Assembly: GCF_023585825.1 (NCBI RefSeq)
Contig: NZ_CP097751.1
Coordinates: 248,001 to 312,000 of the forward strand
Origin: Candidatus Blochmanniella camponoti
GTDB taxonomy: Bacteria; Pseudomonadota; Gammaproteobacteria; Enterobacterales; Enterobacteriaceae
Reading direction: 5' to 3'
DNA length: 64,000 nt
The notes under the pieces were generated by a model. The model was not told the DNA's origin. It saw only the letters and a program-made list of their open reading frames with translations, and did no database searches. A program made the translations under genes and the position numbers. Positions 10,257 through 19,478 of this stretch are shown piece after piece. Every line of letters starts with the position of its first letter. Position 1 is the stretch's first letter.

Positions 10257-10943
10257 TCATCTGTTTTGGTTATGTTCGAGTACCTCTAAGACTTTTTTTG
10301 CTGCATTTTGTTCAGCTCTACGCCGACTAGAACCGCATCCAATAATCGGTTGTGTCAATTCGCTAACTTGACAATTTATCGTAAATGTTTGATTGTGCGC
10401 CTCTCCAATTATTTGATTAATCCAGTATACAGGTAACGGCAAACGACGATGTTGCATGTATTCTTGCAGACGAGTTTTTGGGTCTTTTTGTTTATCATAA
10501 GCATAAGGATCCATGTGATCTATACGAATTTTATACCAATTAATAATTAATATTTCAATAGTTTGAATATTACTATCTAAAAATATACCGCCTATTAACG
10601 CTTCTATTGTATTAGCTAAAATAGATTCACGTTGATACCCCCCGCTTTTTAGTTCTCCTTGTCCTAATTGTAGATAATCTCCTAAATTAAACTCTCGTGC
10701 TAGTGTTGCCAATGTATTTTTTCGTACCAAATTTGCACGCATTCTACTCATATCTCCTTCGCTAATATGAGGAAACCTATGGTATAACAAGTTAGCTATT
10801 ACATAGCTTAATATAGCGTCACCCAAAAATTCTAGTCTTTCATTGTGTTGATTGCTAGAACTTCTATGAGTTAGCGCTTGTAATAATAAGTCATATCGAT
10901 TAAAAATATAACCAAGTTTTTCTTGCAGTGTATTAACTAACAT
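10257..10943 (-). CDS. rnc: Ribonuclease III
   Basis: Double-strand RNA endonuclease that processes the rRNA precursor and structured mRNAs. The signature [15 protein letters not shown] and the second acidic site in [14 protein letters not shown] are intact. A C-terminal dsRNA-binding domain follows ([19 protein letters not shown] through [17 protein letters not shown]). The length (228) matches E. coli (226). Its substrates are visible in this window: the stems bracketing 16S and 23S rRNA. It lies downstream of lepB in the conserved lepA-lepB-rnc order. Confidence 0.97.
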   Translation of the reverse strand: MLVNTLQEKLGYIFNRYDLLLQALTHRSSSNQHNERLEFLGDAILSYVIANLLYHRFPHISEGDMSRMRANLVRKNTLATLAREFNLGDYLQLGQGELKSGGYQRESILANTIEALIGGIFLDSNIQTIEILIINWYKIRIDHMDPYAYDKQKDPKTRLQEYMQHRRLPLPVYWINQIIGEAHNQTFTINCQVSELTQPIIGCGSSRRRAEQNAAKKVLEVLEHNQNR

Positions 10944-11069
10944 AATATTTATGTATTGTATATTCTTACAATGTCAATGGAGAAAATTTTTTATAATCAA
11001 TTTTAACCAGATTAATTACAACGAACATAATAAAATAATTCTAATCTATGATTAGAGAATATAAATATC

Positions 11070-12065
11070 TTATTGTATGTTACCAATTCTATCGAATTGG
11101 ACACTCATTGGCCATATTCCTTCTTGTTGTTTTTTTATATTCATCCAAATTATTATTGCTTTTCCTATTATATTGCGTTCAGGAACAAATCCCCAATAAC
11201 GACTATCTGCGCTATTATCCCTGTTATCTCCCATGACAAAATATTCACCTGCGGGCACTAACCACTCAGATATTAAGTGTTTTGTATGTTGATCATACAT
11301 TTTTATTAAGTTTTGATCACCAGGTGGTATCATTGTTAAGATATTGTGTTCTATTCCACTAAACGATTCTGTAGTTTGAATGAGTCGAATTCCATGAGGA
11401 TACTTTTGATGCGGTCCTATTTGAATAAAGGAAGAATTAACCTTTCCGTCTACGTCATTATCAAATACTTGAATAAAATTACTAGGAACAACATTGCTAT
11501 AAACAACGGGTAATGGCTGTATGCATGCAACATTATTAACATGATTCGCATATATTATTAATTGTTTAGTAATAATGTTATAGATTACTTTGTCTCCTGG
11601 CTCTCCAATTACTCGTTTAATATAGTTCAGTTCAGGATTTTTGGGATACTTAAACACTATTATATCTCCACGTTTTGGATGTCCAATATCAATTAATGTT
11701 TTTTGAGTAATAGGATTTTTAATGCCATATATAAATTTTTTTACTAAAATAAAATCTCCTATTAACAAAGTAGGCATCATGGATCCAGAAGGTATTCGGA
11801 ATGGTTCAAAAACAAATGACCGTATTATAAATACTAATAATAATATCGGAAAAATTGAGGATATAAATTCAGAAATTATTGAACAATATGAAATTATCAA
11901 TGAATAAGCATTTTTTGATTGTTGATAAGTATTGGTTGATTTTTGACGGAATATTTTTTTATGTTGATTACGGTCATACATTAATGTACATAATTTCTTT
12001 ATACTCCAGAAAATACCTGATATTCCTGTAACAATTGCTAAGATCAAAGAAAATGCGTTAATCAT
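11070..12065 (-). CDS. lepB: Signal peptidase I
   Basis: Inner-membrane serine protease that cleaves Sec and Tat signal peptides. Two N-terminal membrane segments are visible (about residues 2-24 and 66-86). The catalytic serine follows in RIPSGSMMPTLLIGD (Ser95), and the general-base lysine is in YIKRVIGEPGDKV (Lys150). The C-terminal MGDNRDNSADSRYWG box is intact. The length (331) is near the E. coli 324. An AAAGGA Shine-Dalgarno precedes the ATG. The gene starts 14 bases after lepA and is presumably cotranscribed with it. Confidence 0.97.
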   Translation of the reverse strand: MINAFSLILAIVTGISGIFWSIKKLCTLMYDRNQHKKIFRQKSTNTYQQSKNAYSLIISYCSIISEFISSIFPILLLVFIIRSFVFEPFRIPSGSMMPTLLIGDFILVKKFIYGIKNPITQKTLIDIGHPKRGDIIVFKYPKNPELNYIKRVIGEPGDKVIYNIITKQLIIYANHVNNVACIQPLPVVYSNVVPSNFIQVFDNDVDGKVNSSFIQIGPHQKYPHGIRLIQTTESFSGIEHNILTMIPPGDQNLIKMYDQHTKHLISEWLVPAGEYFVMGDNRDNSADSRYWGFVPERNIIGKAIIIWMNIKKQQEGIWPMSVQFDRIGNIQ

Positions 12066-12079
12066 ATGAATAAAATCCT

Positions 12080-13885
12080 TTAGTTATTTTTATTGTTATT
12101 GACATCAAAGATTGCTAGAAATACAGTATGTGGTAAATTAACATTACCTATTTGTTTCATGCGTTTTTTTCCTTCTTTTTGATTATATAACAATTTTTTC
12201 TTTCGAGTTATATCGCCTCCATGACATTTTGCTAAAACATTTTTCCGTAGCTGTTTTACAATGTCACGTGATATTATTCGCTTACCAATAGTTGCTTGAA
12301 TCACAATATCGAATTGTTGTCTTGGGATTAATTTTTGTAATTTATTAACCAACAGACGGCCATGATATACAGATTGTTCTTGATGTGTAATTACCGTTAA
12401 TGCATCAATACGTTTTTTATTAATTAATATTTCTATGCATACTATGTTCGATATCTGAAAACGACTGAATTTATATTCAAATGAAGCATATCCATGAGAT
12501 GCTGATTTTATTTGATCAAAAAAATTCAATATTATCTCAGACATAGGCAATTCGTAAGTTAATGTAATTTGAGCGCCGTGATATATTATGTCAATTTGAG
12601 TACCTCTTTTTTTAATGCATAAAGAAATAATCTCTCCGAGATATTTTTTTGGAAGTAATATATTACATAAAACAACAGGTTCGCGTATTTCTTTAATTTT
12701 AGTTAAAGAAAGCAATTTTGATGGACTATCTACATATATTATTCGATTGTCAATGGTCAATATTTCATATATTACCATTGGAGCTGTAACAAGTAAATCA
12801 AGTGAATATTCACGTCTTAATCTTTCCTGGATTATATCTAAATGTAACAATCCAAGAAACCCACAACGAAATCCTAAACCTAAAAATTCTGATCTTTCTG
12901 GCTCATAAAATAGAGAAGAATCATTTAAACTCAGTTTGTATAAAGCGTCACGAAAGATTTTTTGATTTTTAGAACCTATAGGAAATAATCCCGCATAAAC
13001 ATAAGGTTGAAGTTTTTTAAAACCATGCCATGCTTTTTTTGCAGGGCGAGTTGACAGAGTGAATGTATCTCCTACAGGGGTCTTTATGATATTTTTGTTG
13101 GCACAGACTAACCAACCTACTTCTCCACAAGCTAATATTTCTCGTTTTACTTGTTTTGGAGTGAAGATACCTATTTGATCAACAGTATATTTTTGCCCTG
13201 TATTCATTGATTTCAACACATCACCTTTATATAATTTGCCATTTTTGATACATATTAACGATACAACCCCTAAATATTTATTAAACCAAGAATCTATAAT
13301 TAGTGCTTGCAGAGGAGCGCATGGATCTCCTTGAGGATGAGGAATATCATGAATTAAACACTCTAGTAATTCTGGTATGCCATAACCAGTTTTAGCTGAA
13401 CATTGTATTGCATTATTTGCATCAATACCAATGATGTTTTTAATTTCTTGAGATACTCGATTAGGATCTGCTGTTGATAAATCAATTTTATTTAATGCCA
13501 CAATAATTTTTAAATTCATTTCTTTAGCGATTCGATAATTGGCTACAGTTTGCGCTTCTACTCCTTGAGTAACGTCTACTATTAATAAGGCGCCTTCACA
13601 TGCTGCTAAAGATCGAGAAACTTCATAAGAAAAATCAACATGACCAGGAGTGTCAATAAGATTCAGTTGATAAGACTGACCGTTTTTAGACGTATAATTG
13701 AGTGTCACATTTTGTGATTTTATAGTAATACCACGTTCTCGTTCTAACTCCATGGAATCTAATACTTGGGATGTCATTTCACGTTCGTTTAATCCACCGC
13801 AAGTTTGAATCAACCGATCAGATAACGTTGATTTTCCGTGATCAATATGTGCAATAATAGAAAAATTACGTATGTATTTTATCAT
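12080..13885 (-). CDS. lepA: Elongation factor 4 (LepA), back-translocating GTPase
   Basis: Ribosomal GTPase related to EF-G. The G1 motif [10 protein letters not shown]3 [13 protein letters not shown]4 NKIDL and SAKTG are all present. The LepA-specific C-terminal domain ends in [20 protein letters not shown] and the basic tail. I use ATG 13883-13885 ([17 protein letters not shown]), which aligns with the E. coli start; an upstream in-frame ATG at 13912 adds nine unrelated residues. About 601 residues, as expected. It is first in the lepA-lepB pair. Confidence 0.96.
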   Translation of the reverse strand: MIKYIRNFSIIAHIDHGKSTLSDRLIQTCGGLNEREMTSQVLDSMELERERGITIKSQNVTLNYTSKNGQSYQLNLIDTPGHVDFSYEVSRSLAACEGALLIVDVTQGVEAQTVANYRIAKEMNLKIIVALNKIDLSTADPNRVSQEIKNIIGIDANNAIQCSAKTGYGIPELLECLIHDIPHPQGDPCAPLQALIIDSWFNKYLGVVSLICIKNGKLYKGDVLKSMNTGQKYTVDQIGIFTPKQVKREILACGEVGWLVCANKNIIKTPVGDTFTLSTRPAKKAWHGFKKLQPYVYAGLFPIGSKNQKIFRDALYKLSLNDSSLFYEPERSEFLGLGFRCGFLGLLHLDIIQERLRREYSLDLLVTAPMVIYEILTIDNRIIYVDSPSKLLSLTKIKEIREPVVLCNILLPKKYLGEIISLCIKKRGTQIDIIYHGAQITLTYELPMSEIILNFFDQIKSASHGYASFEYKFSRFQISNIVCIEILINKKRIDALTVITHQEQSVYHGRLLVNKLQKLIPRQQFDIVIQATIGKRIISRDIVKQLRKNVLAKCHGGDITRKKKLLYNQKEGKKRMKQIGNVNLPHTVFLAIFDVNNNKNN

Positions 13886-14274
13886 GATTAATATTAGTTG
13901 AATGCAAAACAAAATAAATATAGTTAGTATAAAAATAGCGATTAATTAGTGTATAATAAGATTATTATAGATACATATGAGAATGATTGTATAAGAATAT
14001 TTATGACGTTTTTGAAAATTATTCGCAGGTATGTGCAGTTACCTATTCGGATATTGGATATACTTCATTGTTAGACTATATGATATAGTACGGTAACAAA
14101 TTTGTTATAATTTTCGATATTAACTATTTGTTATAATTTTTAGTGCTAAGATTAAGAAATTACAAATAAATTATATATGTTTAAATACGTAAATTTTTTA
14201 GTGATAAATGAAAAAATCAATATAAGTGAAAATTTTATTTGTACGATTACATAATAATAATACGGAAATAGACT
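13886..14274. other. Intergenic stretch between lepA and ung with a direct repeat
   Basis: About 390 bases upstream of two divergent genes. E. coli has rseCBA-rpoE-nadB and other genes here; none is seen. A 15-base direct repeat ATTTGTTATAATTTT occurs at 14100-14114 and 14126-14140. Each copy contains a TATAAT hexamer that could act as a -10 box for ung, but no matching -35 element is apparent. Confidence 0.5.
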
Positions 14275-14970
14275 GTGTCTCAAGAATTAACTTGGCGGTG
14301 TTTGTTGTCAAAAGAAAAGACATTGCCGTACTTTCAGAATATATTGTTTGCCATAGAAGAACGTAAAAAAAAAGGTATTACGGTTTATCCTAAAAAAAAA
14401 GATATTTTTAACGCATTTCGTTTTACTAGTTTTGAATCTATAAAAGTTGTTATTATAGGTCAGGATCCTTATCACGGACCTAATCAAGCACATGGATTTG
14501 CCTTTTCTGTATTGCCTGGTGTTTTGCCTCCTCCTTCTTTAAGGAATATTTATAAAGAGCTTGCATCTGATATGCCCAATTTTGTAATACCAGAACACGG
14601 TTGTTTGCAGGGTTGGGCGCAGGAAGGGGTATTATTGCTTAATAGTATTTTAACTGTTGAAGAAGGAAGAAGTTGTTCTCATGCTAATATTGGATGGGAA
14701 CGATTTACAGACAAAATAATATGTATATTGAATATGTATAAGGAAAAAATTATATTTTTACTATGGGGCAAGTATGCTCAAAACAAAGGTAACATCATTA
14801 ACCATAAAAAACATTATATTTTAACTGCGTCACATCCTTCACCTATATCAGCTCAACGAGGATTTTTAGGATGTCGTCATTTTTCTAAGGTTAATATATT
14901 ATTGATGCAACAAAATAAACAGATTATTAATTGGCAACCTAATATAATAATTGACTCAAAGTTGATATAA
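14275..14970 (+). CDS. ung: Uracil-DNA glycosylase
   Basis: Removes uracil from DNA, countering cytosine deamination. Family 1 motifs are intact: the water-activating aspartate in [18 protein letters not shown] and the histidine in [11 protein letters not shown]. The start is GTG at 14275 (residues MSQELTW match E. coli MANELTW), preceded only by a weak GGAA. Length 231 versus 229. It is a rare surviving repair gene here, whereas uvrD is broken. It converges on grpE across a hairpin. Confidence 0.95.
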   Translation: MSQELTWRCLLSKEKTLPYFQNILFAIEERKKKGITVYPKKKDIFNAFRFTSFESIKVVIIGQDPYHGPNQAHGFAFSVLPGVLPPPSLRNIYKELASDMPNFVIPEHGCLQGWAQEGVLLLNSILTVEEGRSCSHANIGWERFTDKIICILNMYKEKIIFLLWGKYAQNKGNIINHKKHYILTASHPSPISAQRGFLGCRHFSKVNILLMQQNKQIINWQPNIIIDSKLI

Positions 14971-15325
14971 ATTAAAAAATATGTTACGAAGGATGATTTT
15001 TTCATGTAAATTTAGTTATTTTATATTTTGTAGTTTTGATATCATTGTTGATTTATTGAAATAAATCAACAATGATAAATTAATAATTTATAACATATTT
15101 AAAAAAATCTGTATATTTAATGAATTCAATTATTAAATTTTAATTTAAATTAATTGAATGAATATAATTATATTATTTATGGAAAATTTTATGCGAAGTA
15201 TAATCATATCAATTAAATAGAGAAATACAACACGTTGTTATTTCATAACAGGGTTACGTGAAACTTGTAAATATACAATGAGTACTGTTGTTTATTTATA
15301 ACATTTTAAAAAGCATAATAGTCCG
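14971..15325. other. Intergenic stretch between convergent ung and grpE
   Basis: About 355 AT-rich bases. The only structure is the perfect inverted repeat at 15040-15077. No gene remnant is recognised. Confidence 0.6.
15040..15077. terminator. Perfect 17-bp inverted repeat, likely bidirectional terminator
   Basis: 15040-15056 (TATCATTGTTGATTTAT) is the exact reverse complement of 15061-15077, with a 4-base loop TGAA. It sits 70 bases after the ung stop and about 250 bases after the grpE stop on the other strand. This placement suits a shared 3'-end hairpin. No long T-run follows on either strand, so factor-independent termination is uncertain. Confidence 0.55.
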
Positions 15326-15913
15326 TCATTTAGATTGTGATACAGTTACCATGGCAGGTCGAATTAATCTTCCATTCAAAATGTATCCTTTTTGAATCAT
15401 TGTTAATACTTGATTTGGTTTATGGTCTTCAGATTCTATTATAGATATTGCTTGATGTATTTCAGGATTAAATGGCACATTAATTTCATATATGGATTTT
15501 AATCCAAACTTGTGCACAGTGTCTAAAAACGATTTTAATGTTAATTCAATACCTTCTATTATAGTAGATAATAAAGTATTAGAATTATCTGAAATATTCA
15601 TTGTACGTTCTAAATTATCAATTACTGGTAATAATTCAAAGATAAATCGTTCTAATCCAAATTTATGGATTTTTTCTATTTCTTGAGTGTTACGCCGACG
15701 AATGTTTTCTATTTCAGCTGTAAGACGTAATACCGTATTACGTTCGTGTTCTTGAAGTTGTGCTAATTTTATTTTTAATTTAATGATTTGATCATTTTTA
15801 GGATCAATAACATTATCTGCTGTCGAAACAGATTCCAACAGTTCCTCTTTTTCTATTTTTTCATTCTGTAATGTACTTTCATCGATATTGTTTTTTACAT
15901 TATTATCTATCAT
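15326..15913 (-). CDS. grpE: GrpE, nucleotide exchange factor for DnaK
   Basis: Releases ADP from DnaK in the Hsp70 cycle. The N-terminal half is an acidic, charged coiled-coil region (LKIKLAQLQEHERNTVLRLTAEIENIRRRN). The C-terminal beta domain contains VPFNPEIHQAIS and GYILNGRLIRPAMVTVS, typical of the family. Length 195 versus 197. A strong GGAGGAG Shine-Dalgarno precedes the ATG. Upstream there is a candidate heat-shock promoter. It is divergent from nadK as in E. coli. Confidence 0.95.
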   Translation of the reverse strand: MIDNNVKNNIDESTLQNEKIEKEELLESVSTADNVIDPKNDQIIKLKIKLAQLQEHERNTVLRLTAEIENIRRRNTQEIEKIHKFGLERFIFELLPVIDNLERTMNISDNSNTLLSTIIEGIELTLKSFLDTVHKFGLKSIYEINVPFNPEIHQAISIIESEDHKPNQVLTMIQKGYILNGRLIRPAMVTVSQSK

Positions 15914-15960
15914 GAATTTTCTCCTCCGTTTCCTGATTATATGTTTTATAATTCAGTTAT

Positions 15961-15987
15961 TATAAGGATGAATAACAGGTATTCAAG
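15961..15987 (-). promoter_or_regulatory. Candidate sigma-32 promoter for grpE
   Basis: Reading the minus strand, CTTGAA (15987-15982) is followed after 13 bases by TCCTTATA (15968-15961). The first matches the sigma-32 -35 box exactly. The second is only a partial match to CCCCATTA. The position, about 50-75 bases upstream of grpE, is right for a heat-shock gene. Confidence 0.4.
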
Positions 15988-16043
15988 ACATCATTTATTA
16001 TGAATAAAAGTTATAACAAAAACAGAAAGGATTCAATAATAAT

Positions 16044-16937
16044 ATGACTTCTTCTATTTTTCGTACTATTGGTATTATCGGATATTCTCGTTATCCGCAA
16101 GCTGTACATACATATGATATTTTATATCATTGGTTATATAATAAAGGGATTACAGTAATCATCGAACATCATGCTGCTAGTTTATTAAATGTACAAAAAG
16201 CAGTTGTAGGTGATTTAAATGATATAGGAAATTACGCGGATCTAGCTATAGTTATAGGTGGAGATGGCAATATGTTAAGAGCTGCGAATATTCTAGCACA
16301 ACACGATATTAAAGTTATTGGGATCAACCGTGGAACTCTTGGTTTTCTTACTGATTTAGACCCTAATTCAGCATTAGTGGAATTATCTGATGTTTTATCA
16401 GGTCATTTTATTAATGAAAAGCGTTTTTTATTAGATGTAACAGTACAACGCTATAATAATCTAATCAGATTAGGTAGTGCTATTAATGAAGTTATTTTAC
16501 ATACAAACACAATTAGACATATGATTGAATTCGAGTTATATATTGACGATGATTTTATTTTTTCACAGAGATCTGATGGTTTAATTATTTCTACTCCGAC
16601 TGGATCGACCGCATATGCTTTATCTGCTGGAGGACCTATTCTTAGTCCTACAGTAGATGCTATTTTATTAGTACCAATATGCCCTCATACTTTGTCATCT
16701 CGGCCAGTTGTGATTAATAGCAAAAGTATGATTTGCCTGAAATTTTCTAAAGTAACATCTGAATTGAAAATAGGTTATGATAATCAAACTCCTGTCTTAG
16801 TATGTAAAGAAGAGGAAATCTTTATTCAACGTAGTGATCATTATCTTGATTTGATTCATCCTAATAATTATAACTATTTTAAGAGGCTCAATATTAAGCT
16901 TGGTTGGTCACAAAATATTGCTGAAACGAAAAAATAA
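16044..16937 (+). CDS. nadK: NAD kinase
   Basis: Phosphorylates NAD to NADP and is the only route to NADP. The diagnostic GGDGNML motif starts at residue 72 with the catalytic aspartate at 74. It is followed by GTLGFLTDL, the NE-containing segment AINEVILH and TPTGSTAYALSAGGPI. Length 297 versus 292. AAGGA lies upstream of the ATG. It is divergent from grpE. recN, which follows nadK in E. coli, is absent. Confidence 0.96.
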   Translation: MTSSIFRTIGIIGYSRYPQAVHTYDILYHWLYNKGITVIIEHHAASLLNVQKAVVGDLNDIGNYADLAIVIGGDGNMLRAANILAQHDIKVIGINRGTLGFLTDLDPNSALVELSDVLSGHFINEKRFLLDVTVQRYNNLIRLGSAINEVILHTNTIRHMIEFELYIDDDFIFSQRSDGLIISTPTGSTAYALSAGGPILSPTVDAILLVPICPHTLSSRPVVINSKSMICLKFSKVTSELKIGYDNQTPVLVCKEEEIFIQRSDHYLDLIHPNNYNYFKRLNIKLGWSQNIAETKK

Positions 16938-17043
16938 TATTGTATTGATAATTACAACAAAAAAAATCATAAGTGTAATTAAACAATAATTATATGAATA
17001 TATATTTTATATTGTATTTGAAAAATAGATTGAGCAGAAAATT

Positions 17044-17382
17044 ATGTATTTGAAAGTATTTTTTAGAACGTTATATACCAGTATTGTTGTTACAACGCTG
17101 GTATGTAGCATGAGTTGTACTATACTGCAACATATGCCTCAATCCTCTGATATTAAGCAAGGCAATCATTTAAATGAATATGATATTAAAAAGATCCGTC
17201 TTGGAATGACAAAATTGGAAATATCTTCTAATATCGGAGATCCGACATTAGAAGGTTTTTTAAACCCGAATACATGGTATTATATCTTTTATTATCGTAG
17301 CGGCAATAGAATATTAGAGCATCAAATTTTAACATTAAAATTTGATGCTCATGATATTTTGGTGACTATGAACAGAAAGTAA
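17044..17382 (+). CDS. bamE: Outer membrane assembly factor BamE (SmpA/OmlA family)
   Basis: Lipoprotein subunit of the BAM outer-membrane protein insertion machine. After a hydrophobic signal segment (about residues 8-22) the mature part matches E. coli BamE: KQGNHLNEYDIKKIRLGMTK, GDPTLEGFLNPNTWYYIFYY and LTLKFDAHDIL. The lipobox is unusual: the expected cysteine follows CSMS rather than the canonical LTAG, so signal peptidase II processing is uncertain. Length 112 versus 113. It lies between nadK and ratA as in E. coli, with recN lost. Confidence 0.9.
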   Translation: MYLKVFFRTLYTSIVVTTLVCSMSCTILQHMPQSSDIKQGNHLNEYDIKKIRLGMTKLEISSNIGDPTLEGFLNPNTWYYIFYYRSGNRILEHQILTLKFDAHDILVTMNRK

Positions 17383-17405
17383 TAATACCTCTACGGGTTT
17401 TTATG

Positions 17406-17852
17406 TTATAACGTGCGATATGTACCGTATATTATGTGAGCCCTGGAAATGAATGCTGTAATTATGTTTTTGTATTTAGTTTTAAAAATATGATTAAAAA
17501 TTTTTTCGATAAATATTGATTTAAATTCGTAATGAGAAAAATATTCAATTCTACTGACAGCAGAAGTAATAGGAATAAATTCCCAATATCCATAAAATGA
17601 TTTGAATGGTCCCTTTACTAAAAGGATTGAGATACTTTTGTTGTTTATAAAAAAATTATGAGTAATCAATGATCTAACGATTCCATTAGAAACTATATTC
17701 ATTTCAGCAATTAATTCGTTATTATTTTGTTCTAAAATCTTACTTACATTGCATCCAGGAAGAAATTTAGTATAAGAATTAATATCATTTACTAAATTAA
17801 ACATTTGCTCTACACTATATGGCACTGAGACAAAATATTTGATGTAAGCCAT
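17406..17852 (-). CDS. ratA: RatA, START/polyketide-cyclase family protein
   Basis: Matches E. coli RatA (YfjG), described as a toxin that inhibits 70S formation and related to the ubiquinone-binding protein Coq10. The conserved segments VPYSVEQMFNLVNDINSYTKFLPGC and LVKGPFKSFYGYWEFIP are clear. I choose ATG 17850-17852 because AGGA lies at proper spacing; an upstream in-frame ATG at 17891 lacks one. About 148 residues. The partner ratB is absent, so a toxin-antitoxin role is unlikely and a quinone-related function more plausible. Confidence 0.85.
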   Translation of the reverse strand: MAYIKYFVSVPYSVEQMFNLVNDINSYTKFLPGCNVSKILEQNNNELIAEMNIVSNGIVRSLITHNFFINNKSISILLVKGPFKSFYGYWEFIPITSAVSRIEYFSHYEFKSIFIEKIFNHIFKTKYKNIITAFISRAHIIYGTYRTL

Positions 17853-17944
17853 ATCAATCCTATTTTGAATGGGTTTGAATATTACATGCATATTAATATA
17901 ATGGTTTTTAGTAATAAAAAAATAATATTTTCAAAAAAATTATT

Positions 17945-18445
17945 ATGAATCAGTTAATTTTCAAGAAAATTACGCAAAATAAACATGCATATCATGAATA
18001 TTTTATTGAAAAAAAAATTGAATCTGGAATTTCATTGTTAGGATGGGAAGTAAAATCTGCACGTTCTAATATGGTAATTATTAATAATAGTTATGTATCT
18101 CTTTATAACAAGGAAGCGTATATTTGTAATTCTATATTTCAATCAAATGTAGCTCAATTTTATAATGAAGCTCACAATTCCGTTCGTGTGCGTAAGTTGT
18201 TATTAAAAAAAAATGAATTATTATTTTTAATGGAAAAAGTTAATCAAAAAGGTTATACTGCAATTGTTTTAGATTTGTATTGGAAAAATTCTTGGATTAA
18301 AGTGAATATTGGAATTGCTAAAGGTAAGAAAAAATACGAAAAAAGAAATATAATACATATGCGTAAATGGAAAAAAGAAAAAATACATATCTTAAAATAT
18401 ATGAAAATAATAATTGTTTGTATATACAGTATTTCGATGATATAA
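17945..18445 (+). CDS. smpB: SsrA-binding protein SmpB
   Basis: Binds tmRNA and brings it to stalled ribosomes. Core motifs: ARHEYFIE-like HEYFIEKKIESGISLLGWEVKSARS, YVSLYNKEAYI, KLLLKKNELL and LYWKNSWIKVNIGIAKGKKKYEKR. The C-terminal tail (MRKWKKEKIHILKYMK) ends in a hydrophobic extension IIIVCIYSISMI absent from E. coli, giving 166 residues against 160. A nine-A run (18205-18213) lies in frame within the gene. It sits directly upstream of ssrA, as in E. coli. Confidence 0.94.
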   Translation: MNQLIFKKITQNKHAYHEYFIEKKIESGISLLGWEVKSARSNMVIINNSYVSLYNKEAYICNSIFQSNVAQFYNEAHNSVRVRKLLLKKNELLFLMEKVNQKGYTAIVLDLYWKNSWIKVNIGIAKGKKKYEKRNIIHMRKWKKEKIHILKYMKIIIVCIYSISMI

Positions 18446-18464
18446 TTGTTTTTAATATTAGAAT

Positions 18465-18853
18465 GGGGCTGATTTTGGATTCGACGGAGTATCTTATTAT
18501 TTAAAGTGCATGCCGAGGTGAGGTAGGCCTCGTAAAAAGCCTCAAAAAATAAATGCAAATAATACTACATATAAAGAATCTGTTGCTTTAGCAGCTTAAA
18601 TCAGACTAATATTCTGAAGATTCCCTCTCATTTTAATATTTACTCTTAAATATTAAAATAAATAGAGAGGTCATATAAATAAGAGTGCGCGTAAATGCTT
18701 GCTTTTGGCTTAACGTTAAGTATAAAAAGCTAGTTGGTTAGTGATTGGTCTTGATATATCTACACCAATGAATGTAATTCAAGACCTAAGCATGTAGGTT
18801 ACTAAGAATAAAAAGAATTCTGGACGCGGGTTCGAATCCCGCCAGCTCCACCA
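18465..18853 (+). ncRNA. ssrA: tmRNA (transfer-messenger RNA)
   Basis: The 5' end GGGGCTGATTTTGGATTCGACGG and the 3' end GGTTCGAATCCCGCCAGCTCCACCA match the tRNA-like domain, with CCA encoded. The tag frame starts at the resume codon GCA 18555 and stops at TAA 18597-18599. It encodes ANNTTYKESVALAA, a 14-residue degradation tag with the canonical ALAA protease end, versus 10 residues in E. coli. Pseudoknot regions are more AT-rich than in E. coli. It follows smpB directly. Confidence 0.98.
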
Positions 18854-18968
18854 TAATTTAAGAATCAAATAAAACAAGAAAAAGAAATTAAATGATGAAG
18901 GATGATGAAATTTACAGGGGTTTTTATATTTTGGAATAGTTTGGAGTTTTGATTATAGCTTATTGATT

Positions 18969-18998
18969 CGATTAATAAAAATTCTATTTTATTAATCG
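18969..18998. repeat. Perfect 12-bp inverted repeat downstream of ssrA
   Basis: CGATTAATAAAA (18969-18980) is the reverse complement of 18987-18998, with a 6-base loop. It lies 115 bases after the tmRNA 3' end and is followed by no T-run. It could stabilise or help terminate the tmRNA precursor. Confidence 0.5.
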
Positions 18999-19042
18999 CC
19001 ACTCAAAAATTTCTCTAATGAGATCATGTTTATTTCTTATTT

Positions 19043-19088
19043 ATTCTTTTTGAATAAATCTATTCTTTATTCAAAAAGAATTTTCTTT
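19043..19088 (+). terminator. Perfect 16-bp hairpin with T-rich tail upstream of emrE
   Basis: ATTCTTTTTGAATAAA (19043-19058) is the exact reverse complement of 19066-19081. The 7-base loop is TCTATTC, and TTTCTTT follows on the plus strand. The form fits an intrinsic terminator for transcripts coming from smpB-ssrA, about 60 bases before emrE. Confidence 0.55.
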
Positions 19089-19148
19089 AATACAAGAATA
19101 TCTGTTACATGTAATTAAAAAATTTTAAAGAATGAAGAATAAAATCTT

Positions 19149-19478
19149 ATGGATTATTTATATTTATTTATTGCTATTCTTTCCGAGGTTATTGCTACTT
19201 CTTATTTAAAAGCATCTGAAGGATTTAGTAAATTATATCCTGCTATTGTAGTAGTAATTGGTTATACACTCTCTTTTATATTATTATCTCTAGTGTTGCA
19301 AACAATACCGATGGGTATTGCATATTCTTGTTGGGCTGGACTTGGCATTGTGTTTATTACTGCAGTGGGATATGTATTTTATGATCAAAAATTAGATAGT
19401 TTAGCTGTTATCGGTATTGCTTTAATTATTATTGGTGTTGTATTAATCAATATATTTTCTAACACGATAGAACACTAA
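19149..19478 (+). CDS. emrE: Small multidrug resistance (SMR) transporter, EmrE-like
   Basis: Four-helix inner-membrane proton/drug antiporter of the SMR family, active as a dimer. The membrane-embedded glutamate is Glu13 in LSEVIATSYLKASEGFSKLYP. The aromatic substrate-site residues are kept (Tyr39, Tyr59, Trp62 in YSCWAGLGIV). The last helix is LAVIGIALIIIGVVLINIFS. Length 109 versus 110. Closer to EmrE than to SugE by the SEGF and WAGLG segments. It is not next to ssrA in E. coli, where emrE sits in a prophage remnant. The natural substrate in an endosymbiont is unknown; osmolyte or metabolite export is possible. Confidence 0.88.
   Translation: MDYLYLFIAILSEVIATSYLKASEGFSKLYPAIVVVIGYTLSFILLSLVLQTIPMGIAYSCWAGLGIVFITAVGYVFYDQKLDSLAVIGIALIIIGVVLINIFSNTIEH

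Noticed and set aside
17406-18445. ratA with smpB nearby as a toxin-antitoxin system
   Set aside because: The partner ratB is absent and the order is simply the ancestral E. coli order. RatA is more likely a quinone-related or ribosome-associated protein here.
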